Of a stretch of 64,000 nt of DNA, positions 52,294-60,940 are shown piece after piece. The stretch comes from Claveliimonas acetigenes (GTDB lineage Bacteria; Bacillota; Clostridia; Lachnospirales; Lachnospiraceae): NCBI RefSeq assembly GCF_025567385.1, contig NZ_JAOQJU010000001.1, forward strand, positions 310,001-374,000, given 5' to 3'. The position numbers and the translations under genes were made by a program. Under the pieces are notes generated by a model that was not told the origin of the DNA, made no database searches, and was given only the letters and a program-made list of their open reading frames with translations. Within the stretch, counting starts at the first letter, position 1. Every line of letters begins with the position of its first letter.

Positions 52294-53697
52294 TTGATTA
52301 GAGATAATCAGCATATATTAAATCGAATACATGTAGTTGCTGACGCAGGGGTTATTGTTATATCTTATGTGCTTGCATGGTATCTGAGGTTCGAAAGCGG
52401 GTTGTTCCGGCAAGATCCCTGGTTTCTGCCATGGCGGGTTTATATGACGGCCCTTGTTTTTATTGTGCCCGGGTATTTGATTTTGTACTATATTTTTAAG
52501 CTTTATACGCCGAAGAGAGTACAAGGGAGAAGACTGGAAGCCTGGCATGTCATTCAGGCAAATGTGATTGGGATGCTGGTGTTCATCCTGGCTTTGTATC
52601 TGCGCCATCAGACGAATTTTTCGCGAATGATGATCTTCGTATTTTTCTGTGTGAATGTTACACTTGAGATCTTCATGCGGAATATTATACGGATCATACT
52701 GAGAAAGATACGCAGTAAGGGCATGAATCAGAAGCATGTTCTGCTGATTGGATACAGCCGGGCTGCTGAGCAGTACATTGACCGGGTGAAGACGAATCCG
52801 GAATGGGGATATAATATTCGCGGAATCCTTGCAGATAATGTGGAACGCGGACATGAGTATAAAGGAGTAAAGGTGTTGGGGAGAATTGATAATTTGATGA
52901 TCGTACTCCCTGAAAATAAATTGGACGAGATTGTGATTACTCTGGGACTGGCAGAATATCACAAATTGGAGCGAATCGTAAATATGTGTGAGAAATCCGG
53001 AGTGCATACGAAGTTTATTCCGGATTATAATAATGTGATACCGACGAAGCCTTACACGGAAGATATTCAGGGTCTGCCGGTAATCAATATCAGAAGAGTT
53101 CCTTTGAACGATCCCATTAACCGCTGGATGAAGCGGGGGGTAGATATATTCGGGGCGACGGTGGCGATTATAATATTTTCACCGATTATGCTGGCGGTAG
53201 CGTGCGCGATTCGAAAGACATCGCCGGGACCGCTTGTTTTTGAGCAGGAAAGAGTAGGACTTCAGAATAAACCGTTTAAAATGTACAAGTTCCGTTCTAT
53301 GGTTGTACAAGACACGGCAAAAGAAAAGGGAGAATGGACAACGAAAAATGACTCCCGTGTGACGCCGGTGGGGAAATTTATACGTAAAACCAGTATTGAT
53401 GAGCTTCCACAGCTTTTTAACGTGTTGAAAGGAGATATGAGTCTTGTAGGACCAAGACCGGAGAGACCACAGTTTGTAGAAAAATTTAAGGAAGAGATTC
53501 CCAGATATATGATTAAGCATCAGGTGCGTCCCGGAATGACCGGTTGGGCGCAGATTAATGGTTACCGGGGAGATACTTCCATTAAAAAGAGAATTGAGCA
53601 TGATTTATATTATATAGAAAACTGGACGATGGGATTGGATTTTAAAATATTGTTTTTAACTTTCTTTAAAGGATTTATTAATAAGAATGCTTATTGA
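52294..53697 (+). CDS. Polyprenyl glycosylphosphotransferase (initiating sugar transferase)
   Basis: A 467-residue WcaJ/WbaP-type initiating enzyme. It has four or five N-terminal membrane helices and a cytoplasmic nucleotide-binding-like domain (KHVLLIGYSRAAEQYIDRV). The C-terminal sugar transferase domain contains KRGVDIFGATVAIIIFSPIM, FEQERVGLQNKPFKMYKFRS, DELPQLFNVLKGDMSLVGPR and RPGMTGWAQINGYRG. It places the first sugar phosphate on undecaprenyl phosphate and so commits to repeat-unit synthesis. The start is TTG 52294 after a weak GATGGTGAT site. It could prime the rhamnose polymer, but another polymer is possible. Confidence 0.92.
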   Translation: MIRDNQHILNRIHVVADAGVIVISYVLAWYLRFESGLFRQDPWFLPWRVYMTALVFIVPGYLILYYIFKLYTPKRVQGRRLEAWHVIQANVIGMLVFILALYLRHQTNFSRMMIFVFFCVNVTLEIFMRNIIRIILRKIRSKGMNQKHVLLIGYSRAAEQYIDRVKTNPEWGYNIRGILADNVERGHEYKGVKVLGRIDNLMIVLPENKLDEIVITLGLAEYHKLERIVNMCEKSGVHTKFIPDYNNVIPTKPYTEDIQGLPVINIRRVPLNDPINRWMKRGVDIFGATVAIIIFSPIMLAVACAIRKTSPGPLVFEQERVGLQNKPFKMYKFRSMVVQDTAKEKGEWTTKNDSRVTPVGKFIRKTSIDELPQLFNVLKGDMSLVGPRPERPQFVEKFKEEIPRYMIKHQVRPGMTGWAQINGYRGDTSIKKRIEHDLYYIENWTMGLDFKILFLTFFKGFINKNAY

Positions 53698-53714
53698 TCT
53701 TGAAGGAGATAATG

Positions 53715-55019
53715 ATGAAAAAAAGCAGAAAGATTAGTGAAAGACGAAAGATGCAGCGAAAAGAGCAGATAAAGAAGAGACGCAGGAAAAGAATCGCAGT
53801 GATCGTTATAGAGCTGATTATACTGTGTGTGCTCGGAGTAACTGCATTTGCAATGTTCAAGTTGGGCAAATTGAATCATATAGGTCTGAATAGTGATGGC
53901 TTGGTAAATAATGGACTGGCGCAGGAAGGATACACGAATATTGCGCTTTTTGGAACGGATAACCGGGAAGGCGAAGTGGAAGGCGTCCGCAGCGATTGCA
54001 TTATTGTGGCAAGTATTAATAATGAGACGAAAGAAGTAAAAATGATGTCTGTATATAGAGATACGATGCTGCTCCAGGAGGATGATACGTTTGATAAGGC
54101 AAATGCGGCTTATGCGCTCGGAGGACCGCAGGCAGCAGTGAATATGCTGAATAAAAATCTGGATTTGGACATCGAAGATTATGTAACGGTGAATTTCCTG
54201 GCACTGGCAGATGTGGTAGATGAGCTGGGCGGTCTTGAAATGGATCTGACCTATGAAGAAGTAGTTCATATGAATAACTATTGTGTGGAGACGTCGGAGA
54301 TCACAGGGAAAGATTATGAGAGAATTGAGCCGGAGGAAGCAGGAACCTACCATCTCAATGGTGTTCAAGTGGTGTCTTATTCCCGAATCAGATACACATC
54401 AGGCGGCGATTTTGAGAGAACCGAGAGACAAAGGCTGGTTCTTGAAAAGATAGCAGAGAAGGTCAAAGCATCGAAGCTTTCGACGATAAATAAGATTATT
54501 GACAAGGTGCTTCCGGAGGTAACTACAAGCTTTAGTTCTTCAGAGATTTTGAAGCTTGCGTCAGGAGTGTTCGATTATAAGATTGGTGAGACGGCAGGAT
54601 TCCCGTTCGATCCGGCGACGCCGGAGTCGGTTCCGGGATATACAGGTTCCTATGTTGTGGCAGTGGGACTGGCCGACAATGTAACAAAAGCCCATGAATT
54701 TTTGTTCCCTGATATGGAGTACGAGCCGACAGAAACGGTGAAAAGTATTAATAATGAATTGTTTGATATAACGGGAATTGGTCCGGGCTGGGTAGACGGA
54801 ACCGGAGAGGATAGCGTCAATACAGATGATGGTACAGACGACAGTTCGTATGATGACAGCACCTATGATGATTCGTATGACGACAGCACTTATGACGATT
54901 CGTATGATGACAGTACCTATGATGATTCGTATGATAGCAGCACTTATGATGATTCCTATGATGACAGTGCCTATGACGATTCGTATGACGACAGCTCGTA
55001 TGATGATTCCTATTATTAG
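53715..55019 (+). CDS. LytR-CpsA-Psr ligase with YDDS repeat tail
   Basis: An LCP protein of about 434 residues. A very basic cytoplasmic N-terminus precedes one membrane helix (IAVIVIELIILCVLGVTAFA) and the LCP domain with NIALFGTDNREGE, RSDCIIVASIN, VYRDTMLL and RIRYTSGGDFERTERQRLVL, the conserved Arg/Asp residues that bind polyprenyl-pyrophosphate. LCP proteins attach glycopolymers to peptidoglycan. The C-terminus is a disordered tail with six 9-residue Ser/Tyr/Asp repeats. ATG 53715 is 6 bases after GGAG; ATG 53712 is also possible. A second LCP gene lies 1 kb downstream. Confidence 0.92.
   Translation: MKKSRKISERRKMQRKEQIKKRRRKRIAVIVIELIILCVLGVTAFAMFKLGKLNHIGLNSDGLVNNGLAQEGYTNIALFGTDNREGEVEGVRSDCIIVASINNETKEVKMMSVYRDTMLLQEDDTFDKANAAYALGGPQAAVNMLNKNLDLDIEDYVTVNFLALADVVDELGGLEMDLTYEEVVHMNNYCVETSEITGKDYERIEPEEAGTYHLNGVQVVSYSRIRYTSGGDFERTERQRLVLEKIAEKVKASKLSTINKIIDKVLPEVTTSFSSSEILKLASGVFDYKIGETAGFPFDPATPESVPGYTGSYVVAVGLADNVTKAHEFLFPDMEYEPTETVKSINNELFDITGIGPGWVDGTGEDSVNTDDGTDDSSYDDSTYDDSYDDSTYDDSYDDSTYDDSYDSSTYDDSYDDSAYDDSYDDSSYDDSYY
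54846..55007 (+). repeat. Six tandem 27-bp repeats in the LCP tail
   Basis: Six in-frame copies encode SYDDSTYDD-type units (variants SYDSSTYDD, SYDDSAYDD, SYDDSSYDD), ending SYY. The near-identity of units at DNA level makes copy number prone to change by slippage. Confidence 0.9.
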
Positions 55020-55048
55020 GATATTGATAGTTAATACAGAGGAACGAT

Positions 55049-56011
55049 ATGAAGAAAACGATTGATGTAATAGTTCCGGTATACCGGCCGGACAGAAAAT
55101 TAGAACAGCTTTTATACCGCTTATCCAGGCAGAGTTTGGAGATTCGCAACATTATTCTGATGCATACACAGGATGGTTGTGGTCTGGAGTGGGCTATGGA
55201 AAAATATCCCAACATCATTGTAAAAGATATTTTGCCGGAAGATTTCGATCATGGAGGAACGAGAGATGAGGGAATCCGGATGTCGGATGCAGATGTTATT
55301 GTGTGTATGACACAGGATGCAGTGCCGGCGGATGAGAATCTGATTGCGGAGCTTACGGAAAAGCTGGGGGAGGACGGCATTGCTGCTGCTTATGCCAGGC
55401 AGCTTCCCGGGGAGGACTGTGACATATTGGAAAGGTATACCCGAAGATTTAATTATCCTCCGGAGAGCCTGGTGAAATCTTCAGCAGATCTGGAACGACT
55501 TGGAATTAAGACATACTTCTGTTCTAATGTGTGCGCGGCGTATTGCAGGGAAATATACTGTGAGCTTGGGGGATTTGAGTCGGGAACAATTTTTAATGAA
55601 GATATGATTTATGCAGCAAAGCTTATAAAGTCAGGGTACAGCATCGCTTACTGTGCAAAAGCCAGGGTCATACATTCCCATAATTATACGAATTTTCAGC
55701 AATTTCAGCGAAATTTTGATATGGCAGTGTCTCAGGCGGATCACCCGGAGATTTTTAAAGGGGTGAAGTCTGAAACGGAGGGGATGCGTCTGGTGAAAAA
55801 GACGGCGGGGTATCTGTTCCGATCGGGACATCCGTTCCGGCTTTTTTCATTGTTTTTGAAAAGTGGGGCGAAGTATGCGGGCTATCAGGCAGGACTTCAT
55901 TATCGCTTGCTTCCATGCCGGATAGTAAAAAAATGTACCATGAATCCAAGATATTGGGTAAAATGCAAAAAACCCGATGAAAATGTTGAAATTTCACATA
56001 AAATGGGGTAA
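55049..56011 (+). CDS. GT2 glycosyltransferase between two LCP genes
   Basis: 320 residues. The GT-A start is TIDVIVPVYRPDRKLEQLLY, followed by DFDHGGTRDEGIRMS (the HGGTRN-like motif of rhamnosyltransferases of the WsaF/RfbN type), VCMTQDAVPAD as the metal site, and FNEDMIYAAKLIKSGY. The DHGGTR motif makes a dTDP-rhamnose transferase likely. It begins 29 bases after the first LCP gene. Confidence 0.85.
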   Translation: MKKTIDVIVPVYRPDRKLEQLLYRLSRQSLEIRNIILMHTQDGCGLEWAMEKYPNIIVKDILPEDFDHGGTRDEGIRMSDADVIVCMTQDAVPADENLIAELTEKLGEDGIAAAYARQLPGEDCDILERYTRRFNYPPESLVKSSADLERLGIKTYFCSNVCAAYCREIYCELGGFESGTIFNEDMIYAAKLIKSGYSIAYCAKARVIHSHNYTNFQQFQRNFDMAVSQADHPEIFKGVKSETEGMRLVKKTAGYLFRSGHPFRLFSLFLKSGAKYAGYQAGLHYRLLPCRIVKKCTMNPRYWVKCKKPDENVEISHKMG

Positions 56012-56014
56012 TAT
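55986..56014 (+). promoter_or_regulatory. Promoter candidate of the second LCP gene
   Basis: TTGAAA (55986-55991), 17 bases, TAATAT (56009-56014), overlapping the end of the glycosyltransferase gene and 53 bases before the LCP start. Confidence 0.4.
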
Positions 56015-56067
56015 GAAAGACGGATTATTGATATTTGAATTTTATTCATGTCAGAAAGGGTACAAAG

Positions 56068-57375
56068 ATGGCGAGAAAAAAGCGGAGAAGAAGGGGAAGA
56101 AAGCGGGGATTTGCCGCCTGGTCAGCGGGTAAAAAGATTGGTGTTGTTGTCGGATGCCTGTTTCTTGCGCTTCTTGTAACAGGTACATTATATGCTGCAA
56201 GTAAGATAGGTAAGCTTGAGACAACGACTCTGGATGCAAATAAGCTGAATATATCAGAAGAGACAGAAGTTCAGGCGACGGGATATACGAATGTCGCATT
56301 ATTTGGTCTTGATTCCCGTGAAGGCGATCTGGGTAAAGGGAACCGAAGTGATACGATTATGATAGCGAGCCTGAATAATGAAACAAAAGAAATCAGGTTG
56401 GTATCCGTTTATCGGGACACTTTAATGGAACTGGATGACGGAAGCTATAATAAAGCGAATGCGGCGTATTCATTTGGAGGACCGGAAGGCGCGATATCCA
56501 TGATTAACCGAAACATGGACATGAATATTGAAAAGTATGTAGCGGTGAATTTTAATGCGCTTGTCGATGTGATTGATGCTCTGGGAGGAGTTGATATTAC
56601 GATGACGGCAGAAGAAGTGGTACATATGAATAATTATTGTGTGGAAACTTCTGAAGTTACAGGCGTTGATTATACACGAATTGAGCCGGAAGTGGCAGGA
56701 ACATACCATCTGAATGGCGTTCAGGCTGTATCTTATTCCCGAATCAGATATACGGCAGGGGGAGATTTTGAGAGAGCTTCCAGACAAAGGCTGGTGCTTA
56801 GTCTGATAGCAGAAAAGGCGCAGTCTATGTCGATTGGACAGATTAATAAGATTATTGATAGCGTGTTCCCGCAGATTTCGACGAATTTTACCCTGACAGA
56901 GATGTTGGCTTATGCGGCGGACTTCCAGAAATATAAGATGGGAGATTCGCTGGGATTTCCGTCAGAGAATACGTCGGCTATGCTCAGTGATGTGGGAAGC
57001 GTAGTGATACCAAATACCTTGTCTTCTAATCTGAAGGAAGTGCATTTCTTCTTATTTAGTGAAGAGTCTTATACAGCTTCTTCACGGGTTCAGGAGATAG
57101 AGTCGGGAATAGAATTGAGGGCCGAGGGAACTTCAGATGTCAGTGATGATTATGAAGATTATGAAGATTATGGCGGCTACGATGATTATGAGAGCTGGGA
57201 TGACGAATATGATTCCTATGACGGCTACGGCAGTGGAAGTGGTACGAACAGCAGTCGTGATAATTATGATTCTTCCGGCGGCTATAATGATTATACCGAA
57301 GACGATACCTATGATGATTCCTATAATGATTCTGAAGATTATTATGTGGAAGAAGACAGTAGTTATTGGGAGTAA
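56068..57375 (+). CDS. LytR-CpsA-Psr ligase, second copy
   Basis: An LCP protein of about 435 residues. The N-terminus is strongly basic (ARKKRRRRGRKRG), then one membrane helix (KIGVVVGCLFLALLVTGTLY) and the LCP domain: NVALFGLDSREGD, RSDTIMIASLN, VYRDTLMEL, RIRYTAGGDFERASRQRLVL. It is clearly paralogous to the LCP at 53715. Its tail is Asp/Tyr/Gly/Ser-rich but less regular. ATG 56068 follows AGAAAGGG. Two ligases may serve two polymers or two growth phases. Confidence 0.92.
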   Translation: MARKKRRRRGRKRGFAAWSAGKKIGVVVGCLFLALLVTGTLYAASKIGKLETTTLDANKLNISEETEVQATGYTNVALFGLDSREGDLGKGNRSDTIMIASLNNETKEIRLVSVYRDTLMELDDGSYNKANAAYSFGGPEGAISMINRNMDMNIEKYVAVNFNALVDVIDALGGVDITMTAEEVVHMNNYCVETSEVTGVDYTRIEPEVAGTYHLNGVQAVSYSRIRYTAGGDFERASRQRLVLSLIAEKAQSMSIGQINKIIDSVFPQISTNFTLTEMLAYAADFQKYKMGDSLGFPSENTSAMLSDVGSVVIPNTLSSNLKEVHFFLFSEESYTASSRVQEIESGIELRAEGTSDVSDDYEDYEDYGGYDDYESWDDEYDSYDGYGSGSGTNSSRDNYDSSGGYNDYTEDDTYDDSYNDSEDYYVEEDSSYWE

Positions 57376-57401
57376 AATGCATTGAGAAAGGAACAGGAAC
57401 G

Positions 57402-58880
57402 ATGAAAAGGATAAAAAAGACAATATTATCTATGCTTTGTGTGAGTATGCTGGCAATGTTGATGCCGACAGTCGCGTTTGCTGCTAATGGAGAACTTCGT
57501 TTTTCCGATCCGACAGCATCTGCCGGCGCAACGGTGGAAGTGACAGCTAAGTTCAGCGCAGATGCAGGTATTACGGATGCAAAAGCTACTTTGAGTTATG
57601 ATACCAGTTATCTTGAGTTTGTAAGCGGAGATGGAGCATCGGGCAGTGATGGGCAGATTGAACTGACAGGAACCGGAGACGGAAGCAGCACAGAGCTGAA
57701 TTGGACATTACAGTTCCGGGCGCTTGCAGAAGGTACGGGGAAAGTTGAAGTTCTGACAGCCACAGGTACGGCTTCTAATGGTACAAGTATTCAGGTGACG
57801 AAAGGAAGTTCTACTGTAACGATTGGACCTGGCGATGGTACACAGACAGCGGCGGCGGATACGACTGCGGTTGGAAGCGGAGCAGCAGTAGATGTAAATG
57901 GAACACAGTATACGGTTAATAATGATTTTTCAGATGCACTGATTCCGCAGGGGTTTGAGCGGACACAGATAGAATTCGAGGGTCAGACTTGCAATGCGGC
58001 TATACAGGCCTCCAGTGGAAAGTATGTAATCTATCTTACCGGACAGAGCGGAGAGAGCACATTTTTCCTGTATGATCCGGATGACGGTTCAATTAGTCCG
58101 TTTGAGCAGATTAATATTTCAGCTTCAAGGTATATTATACTTTTAGATGACGACGTAAGCAGCAATCTGCCGACCGGTTATCAGAAGACAAGCATTGAGG
58201 TTGAAGGCAATGAGTTCCCGGCATGGCAGAAAGAGGGGGATGTAGACTACTATGTAGTTTATGCACTGAATAGTGATGGGAAGAAAGGCTTTTACCAATA
58301 TGACGTAGTAGATGAAACTTATCAGAGAACAGCGCCTGAAGCGCAGGAAGAAGAGACAGCAGAGTCATCTTCAAGGGTTGGGAAAGTGTTGGACAAGGTA
58401 GAAAAGTACCTGGATATTATCGCTATTGTGATAGGTGTTCTATTCTTGCTCCTGATTATTATATTGATCGTCAAATCTGTACAGTTAAGACATCGGGATG
58501 ATGAGTTGGATGAGCTTTATGACAAATATGGAATTGATGAAGAAGACGAGGAAGATGAAGAAGAGCTTCCGGTGAAAAATAAAAAAGAACCGAAGGTAAA
58601 AGAAAAGAAAAAGAAAGCGGTATATGACGAAGAGGATTATCCTGAGATGGATTATGAAGAGGCGGTCAGAAAGAAAGATTCCAAAAAGAAAGCTTCTCAA
58701 AAAAAATCTAAGGGTGAAGATGATTTTGAAGAGTTAAGCGATTTTATGGATGAAGATTATGATGACTATGAAGAGGATGATTTCGACGATTTCGATGAGG
58801 AATTGGAGAAACTGCCGAAACGCCGCAGTCATGCCGAAGAAGATGATACATTTAAAATGGATATTATTGATCTTGATTAA
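57402..58880 (+). CDS. Cohesin-domain membrane protein with acidic cytoplasmic tail
   Basis: About 492 residues. The signal peptide is residues 1-27 (ending TVAFAAN). A cohesin-like beta domain covers about 30-145 (RFSDPTASAGATVEVTAKFS, ATLSYDTSYLEFVSGDG, VEVLTATGTASNGTSIQVTK). A second extracellular domain of unknown type precedes one membrane helix (LDIIAIVIGVLFLLLIIILI) and a long cytoplasmic tail of alternating Asp/Glu and Lys runs. Cohesin modules bind dockerins in cellulosomes, but they also occur in single surface proteins. No dockerin was seen in this window. ATG 57402 follows AGAAAGGAACAGG. It may couple the wall to the cytoplasm; function unknown. Confidence 0.78.
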   Translation: MKRIKKTILSMLCVSMLAMLMPTVAFAANGELRFSDPTASAGATVEVTAKFSADAGITDAKATLSYDTSYLEFVSGDGASGSDGQIELTGTGDGSSTELNWTLQFRALAEGTGKVEVLTATGTASNGTSIQVTKGSSTVTIGPGDGTQTAAADTTAVGSGAAVDVNGTQYTVNNDFSDALIPQGFERTQIEFEGQTCNAAIQASSGKYVIYLTGQSGESTFFLYDPDDGSISPFEQINISASRYIILLDDDVSSNLPTGYQKTSIEVEGNEFPAWQKEGDVDYYVVYALNSDGKKGFYQYDVVDETYQRTAPEAQEEETAESSSRVGKVLDKVEKYLDIIAIVIGVLFLLLIIILIVKSVQLRHRDDELDELYDKYGIDEEDEEDEEELPVKNKKEPKVKEKKKKAVYDEEDYPEMDYEEAVRKKDSKKKASQKKSKGEDDFEELSDFMDEDYDDYEEDDFDDFDEELEKLPKRRSHAEEDDTFKMDIIDLD

Positions 58881-58889
58881 TCAAGTGTT

Positions 58890-58919
58890 AAGGAGGATGC
58901 TGAGAGGCATTCTCCTTTT
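58890..58919 (+). terminator. Terminator before glmS
   Basis: AAGGAGGATGC (58890-58900) pairs with GCATTCTCCTT (58907-58917) with one mismatch, followed by TT. The last T residues are part of the next -35 box. Confidence 0.6.
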
Positions 58920-58946
58920 GACATATAGGAGGCAATTTGCTACAAT
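58918..58946 (+). promoter_or_regulatory. Promoter of glmS
   Basis: TTGACA (58918-58923), 17 bases, TACAAT (58941-58946): a near-consensus sigma-A promoter fused to the tail of the preceding terminator. The leader to ATG 59004 is only about 50 bases. Confidence 0.85.
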
Positions 58947-59003
58947 AGCAGTGATAGTGCAAAATGGTATTTGTACAAATAATAAGTTAGGAGTAGAAAA
59001 AAT

Positions 59004-60830
59004 ATGTGTGGAATTGTAGGCTACATTGGAAATCAGCAGGCAGCGCCGATTCTTCTGGATGGGCTGGGAAAACTGGAGTACAGAGGATATGATTCAGCAG
59101 GCATTGCAGTATATGATGGTAACGAAATAAATATGGTGAAATCCCAGGGACGACTGAAAGTATTGAACGAGCTTACTCATGATGGTGAGACATTGAAAGG
59201 AACGCTGGGAATCGGCCATACACGCTGGGCAACACATGGTATACCTTCAGACGCGAATGCACATCCGCATTTTAATAAAGACAAAAGTATTGTAGTAGTA
59301 CATAATGGGATTATTGAAAATTATCTGAAGTTAAAGAAAAAGCTGCTTGCTCATGGATATGAATTTATGTCCGAGACGGATACAGAAGTTATCGCTCATT
59401 TACTGGATTATTATTATAAGGGAAATCCGCTCCAGGCAATTACAAAAATCATGCATCGAATGGAGGGCTCCTATGCGCTGGGAATCATTTTCAAGGATCA
59501 TCCGAATGAATTGTACGCAGTGAGAAAAGATAGTCCTTTGATTGTGGGAAAGACGGATGGAGGTAATATTATTGCGTCTGATGTGCCAGCGGTCCTTCGT
59601 TATACAAGAGATGTTTACTTTATTGAAAATGAAGAAATTGTCAAGATGACGGAGACGTCAATGGAGTTCTACAATGTAGATGAGGAAATCATAGAGAAAG
59701 ATTCTACTCATATTGAGTGGGATGTAAATGCTGCGGAAAAGGGCGGATATGAGCATTTTATGCTGAAAGAGATGTATGAACAGCCCAAAGCGATTACGGA
59801 CACATTTTCTCCGCGGCTGAAGGATGGAAAAATTGTAATTGAAGAGTTGGGAATGAGTGACGAAGATATTCTGGCAATTAAGAAGATTATGATTGTTGCC
59901 TGTGGTTCTGCTTATCACACAGGAATGACCAGCAAGTATGTATTTGAAGGGCTGGCGCGTATCCCCGTAGAGGTGGATTTGGCCTCAGAGTTCCGTTATC
60001 GTGATCCAATTATTGAGGAGGGGACACTTCTTATCGTAGTCAGCCAGTCGGGTGAGACTGCGGATACGTTGGCGGCATTAAGAGAAGCAAAGGCAAAGGG
60101 AGCCAGAGTTCTGGGTATTGTGAATGTTGTGGGAAGTTCCATTGCCAGAGAAGCAGATAATGTAATGTATACCTGGGCGGGACCGGAAATTGCGGTTGCT
60201 ACTACAAAAGCATATTCCGCTCAATTAATTGCTTTATATCTGCTTGCGATGAAATTCGCGCATGTCAGAGGAAAGCTGGACGATGAAAATCTGGCTTCTA
60301 TGATTGAAGAGTTAAAAGAAATTCCAACGCAGGTAGAGATGCTTTTGAATAATAAGAATAAAATTCAGAAGTTTGCGAATCGTTATCTTGCCGCAAGAGA
60401 TATTTTCTTTATCGGGCGGGGCGTTGATTATGCGATATCCCTGGAAGGTTCGCTGAAATTGAAGGAGATTTCCTATATACATTCTGAGGCTTATGCGGCA
60501 GGGGAACTAAAGCATGGGACGATTTCTCTGATTGAGGAGGGAACTCTTGTAGCAGCGGTGCTTACGCAGGAGGATCTTTACAAGAAAATGATTAGTAATA
60601 TGGTAGAGGTTAAAACCAGAGGAGCCTTTGTTATGGCAGTGACGAATGTGGATAACACAGAGGTTGAAAGAGCGGCGGATTATGTGGTTTACATTCCGAA
60701 GACCAATAAGTATTTTACCAACTCCCTGGCAATTATTCCGCTTCAGTTATTTGGCTATTACGTATCTGTTGGAAAAGGGTGTGACGTGGATAAACCGAGA
60801 AATTTGGCAAAATCAGTAACAGTTGAATAA
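59004..60830 (+). CDS. glmS: Glutamine--fructose-6-phosphate aminotransferase
   Basis: GlmS (608 residues, full length) makes glucosamine-6-phosphate, the entry to UDP-GlcNAc and peptidoglycan. It has the N-terminal nucleophile Cys2 (MCGIVGYIGNQQAAP), a glutaminase domain with HTRWATHG, two SIS domains (VACGSAYHTG, VSQSGETADTLAALREA) and the C-terminal KPRNLAKSVTVE. Its leader is too short for the glmS ribozyme found in many Firmicutes, and I saw no ribozyme core. It has its own promoter. Confidence 0.98.
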   Translation: MCGIVGYIGNQQAAPILLDGLGKLEYRGYDSAGIAVYDGNEINMVKSQGRLKVLNELTHDGETLKGTLGIGHTRWATHGIPSDANAHPHFNKDKSIVVVHNGIIENYLKLKKKLLAHGYEFMSETDTEVIAHLLDYYYKGNPLQAITKIMHRMEGSYALGIIFKDHPNELYAVRKDSPLIVGKTDGGNIIASDVPAVLRYTRDVYFIENEEIVKMTETSMEFYNVDEEIIEKDSTHIEWDVNAAEKGGYEHFMLKEMYEQPKAITDTFSPRLKDGKIVIEELGMSDEDILAIKKIMIVACGSAYHTGMTSKYVFEGLARIPVEVDLASEFRYRDPIIEEGTLLIVVSQSGETADTLAALREAKAKGARVLGIVNVVGSSIAREADNVMYTWAGPEIAVATTKAYSAQLIALYLLAMKFAHVRGKLDDENLASMIEELKEIPTQVEMLLNNKNKIQKFANRYLAARDIFFIGRGVDYAISLEGSLKLKEISYIHSEAYAAGELKHGTISLIEEGTLVAAVLTQEDLYKKMISNMVEVKTRGAFVMAVTNVDNTEVERAADYVVYIPKTNKYFTNSLAIIPLQLFGYYVSVGKGCDVDKPRNLAKSVTVE

Positions 60831-60865
60831 AATGGGAGGGTTTCAAATATTTTTAATCCTTTTAT

Positions 60866-60884
60866 CACAATTTCAACACAATTT
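60866..60884 (+). promoter_or_regulatory. 11-bp phased direct repeats upstream of htrA
   Basis: CACAATTT occurs at 60866-60873 and again at 60877-60884, one helical turn apart, abutting a possible -35 box (TTGGCG, 60883-60888). This is the type of site used by OmpR-class response regulators, a suitable control for a stress protease. A matching -10 is only poor (TAAAAC at 60907). Confidence 0.4.
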
Positions 60885-60940
60885 GGCGTTAGACTACTAA
60901 CATAAATAAAACAAAAGCATTTATGGAAGGAGTCTTAACC

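Noticed and set aside
54826..55019. CRISPR-like or intergenic tandem repeat
   Set aside because: The repeats have no spacers, have a 27-bp period and are in frame inside the LCP gene, so they are coding low-complexity sequence.
54817..55218. His-rich minus-strand frame across the LCP tail
   Set aside because: It is the antisense of the Asp/Tyr repeat codons and has no independent support.
58947..59003. glmS ribozyme in the glmS leader
   Set aside because: The leader after the promoter is about 50 bases, too short for the ribozyme, and no core sequence was recognised.
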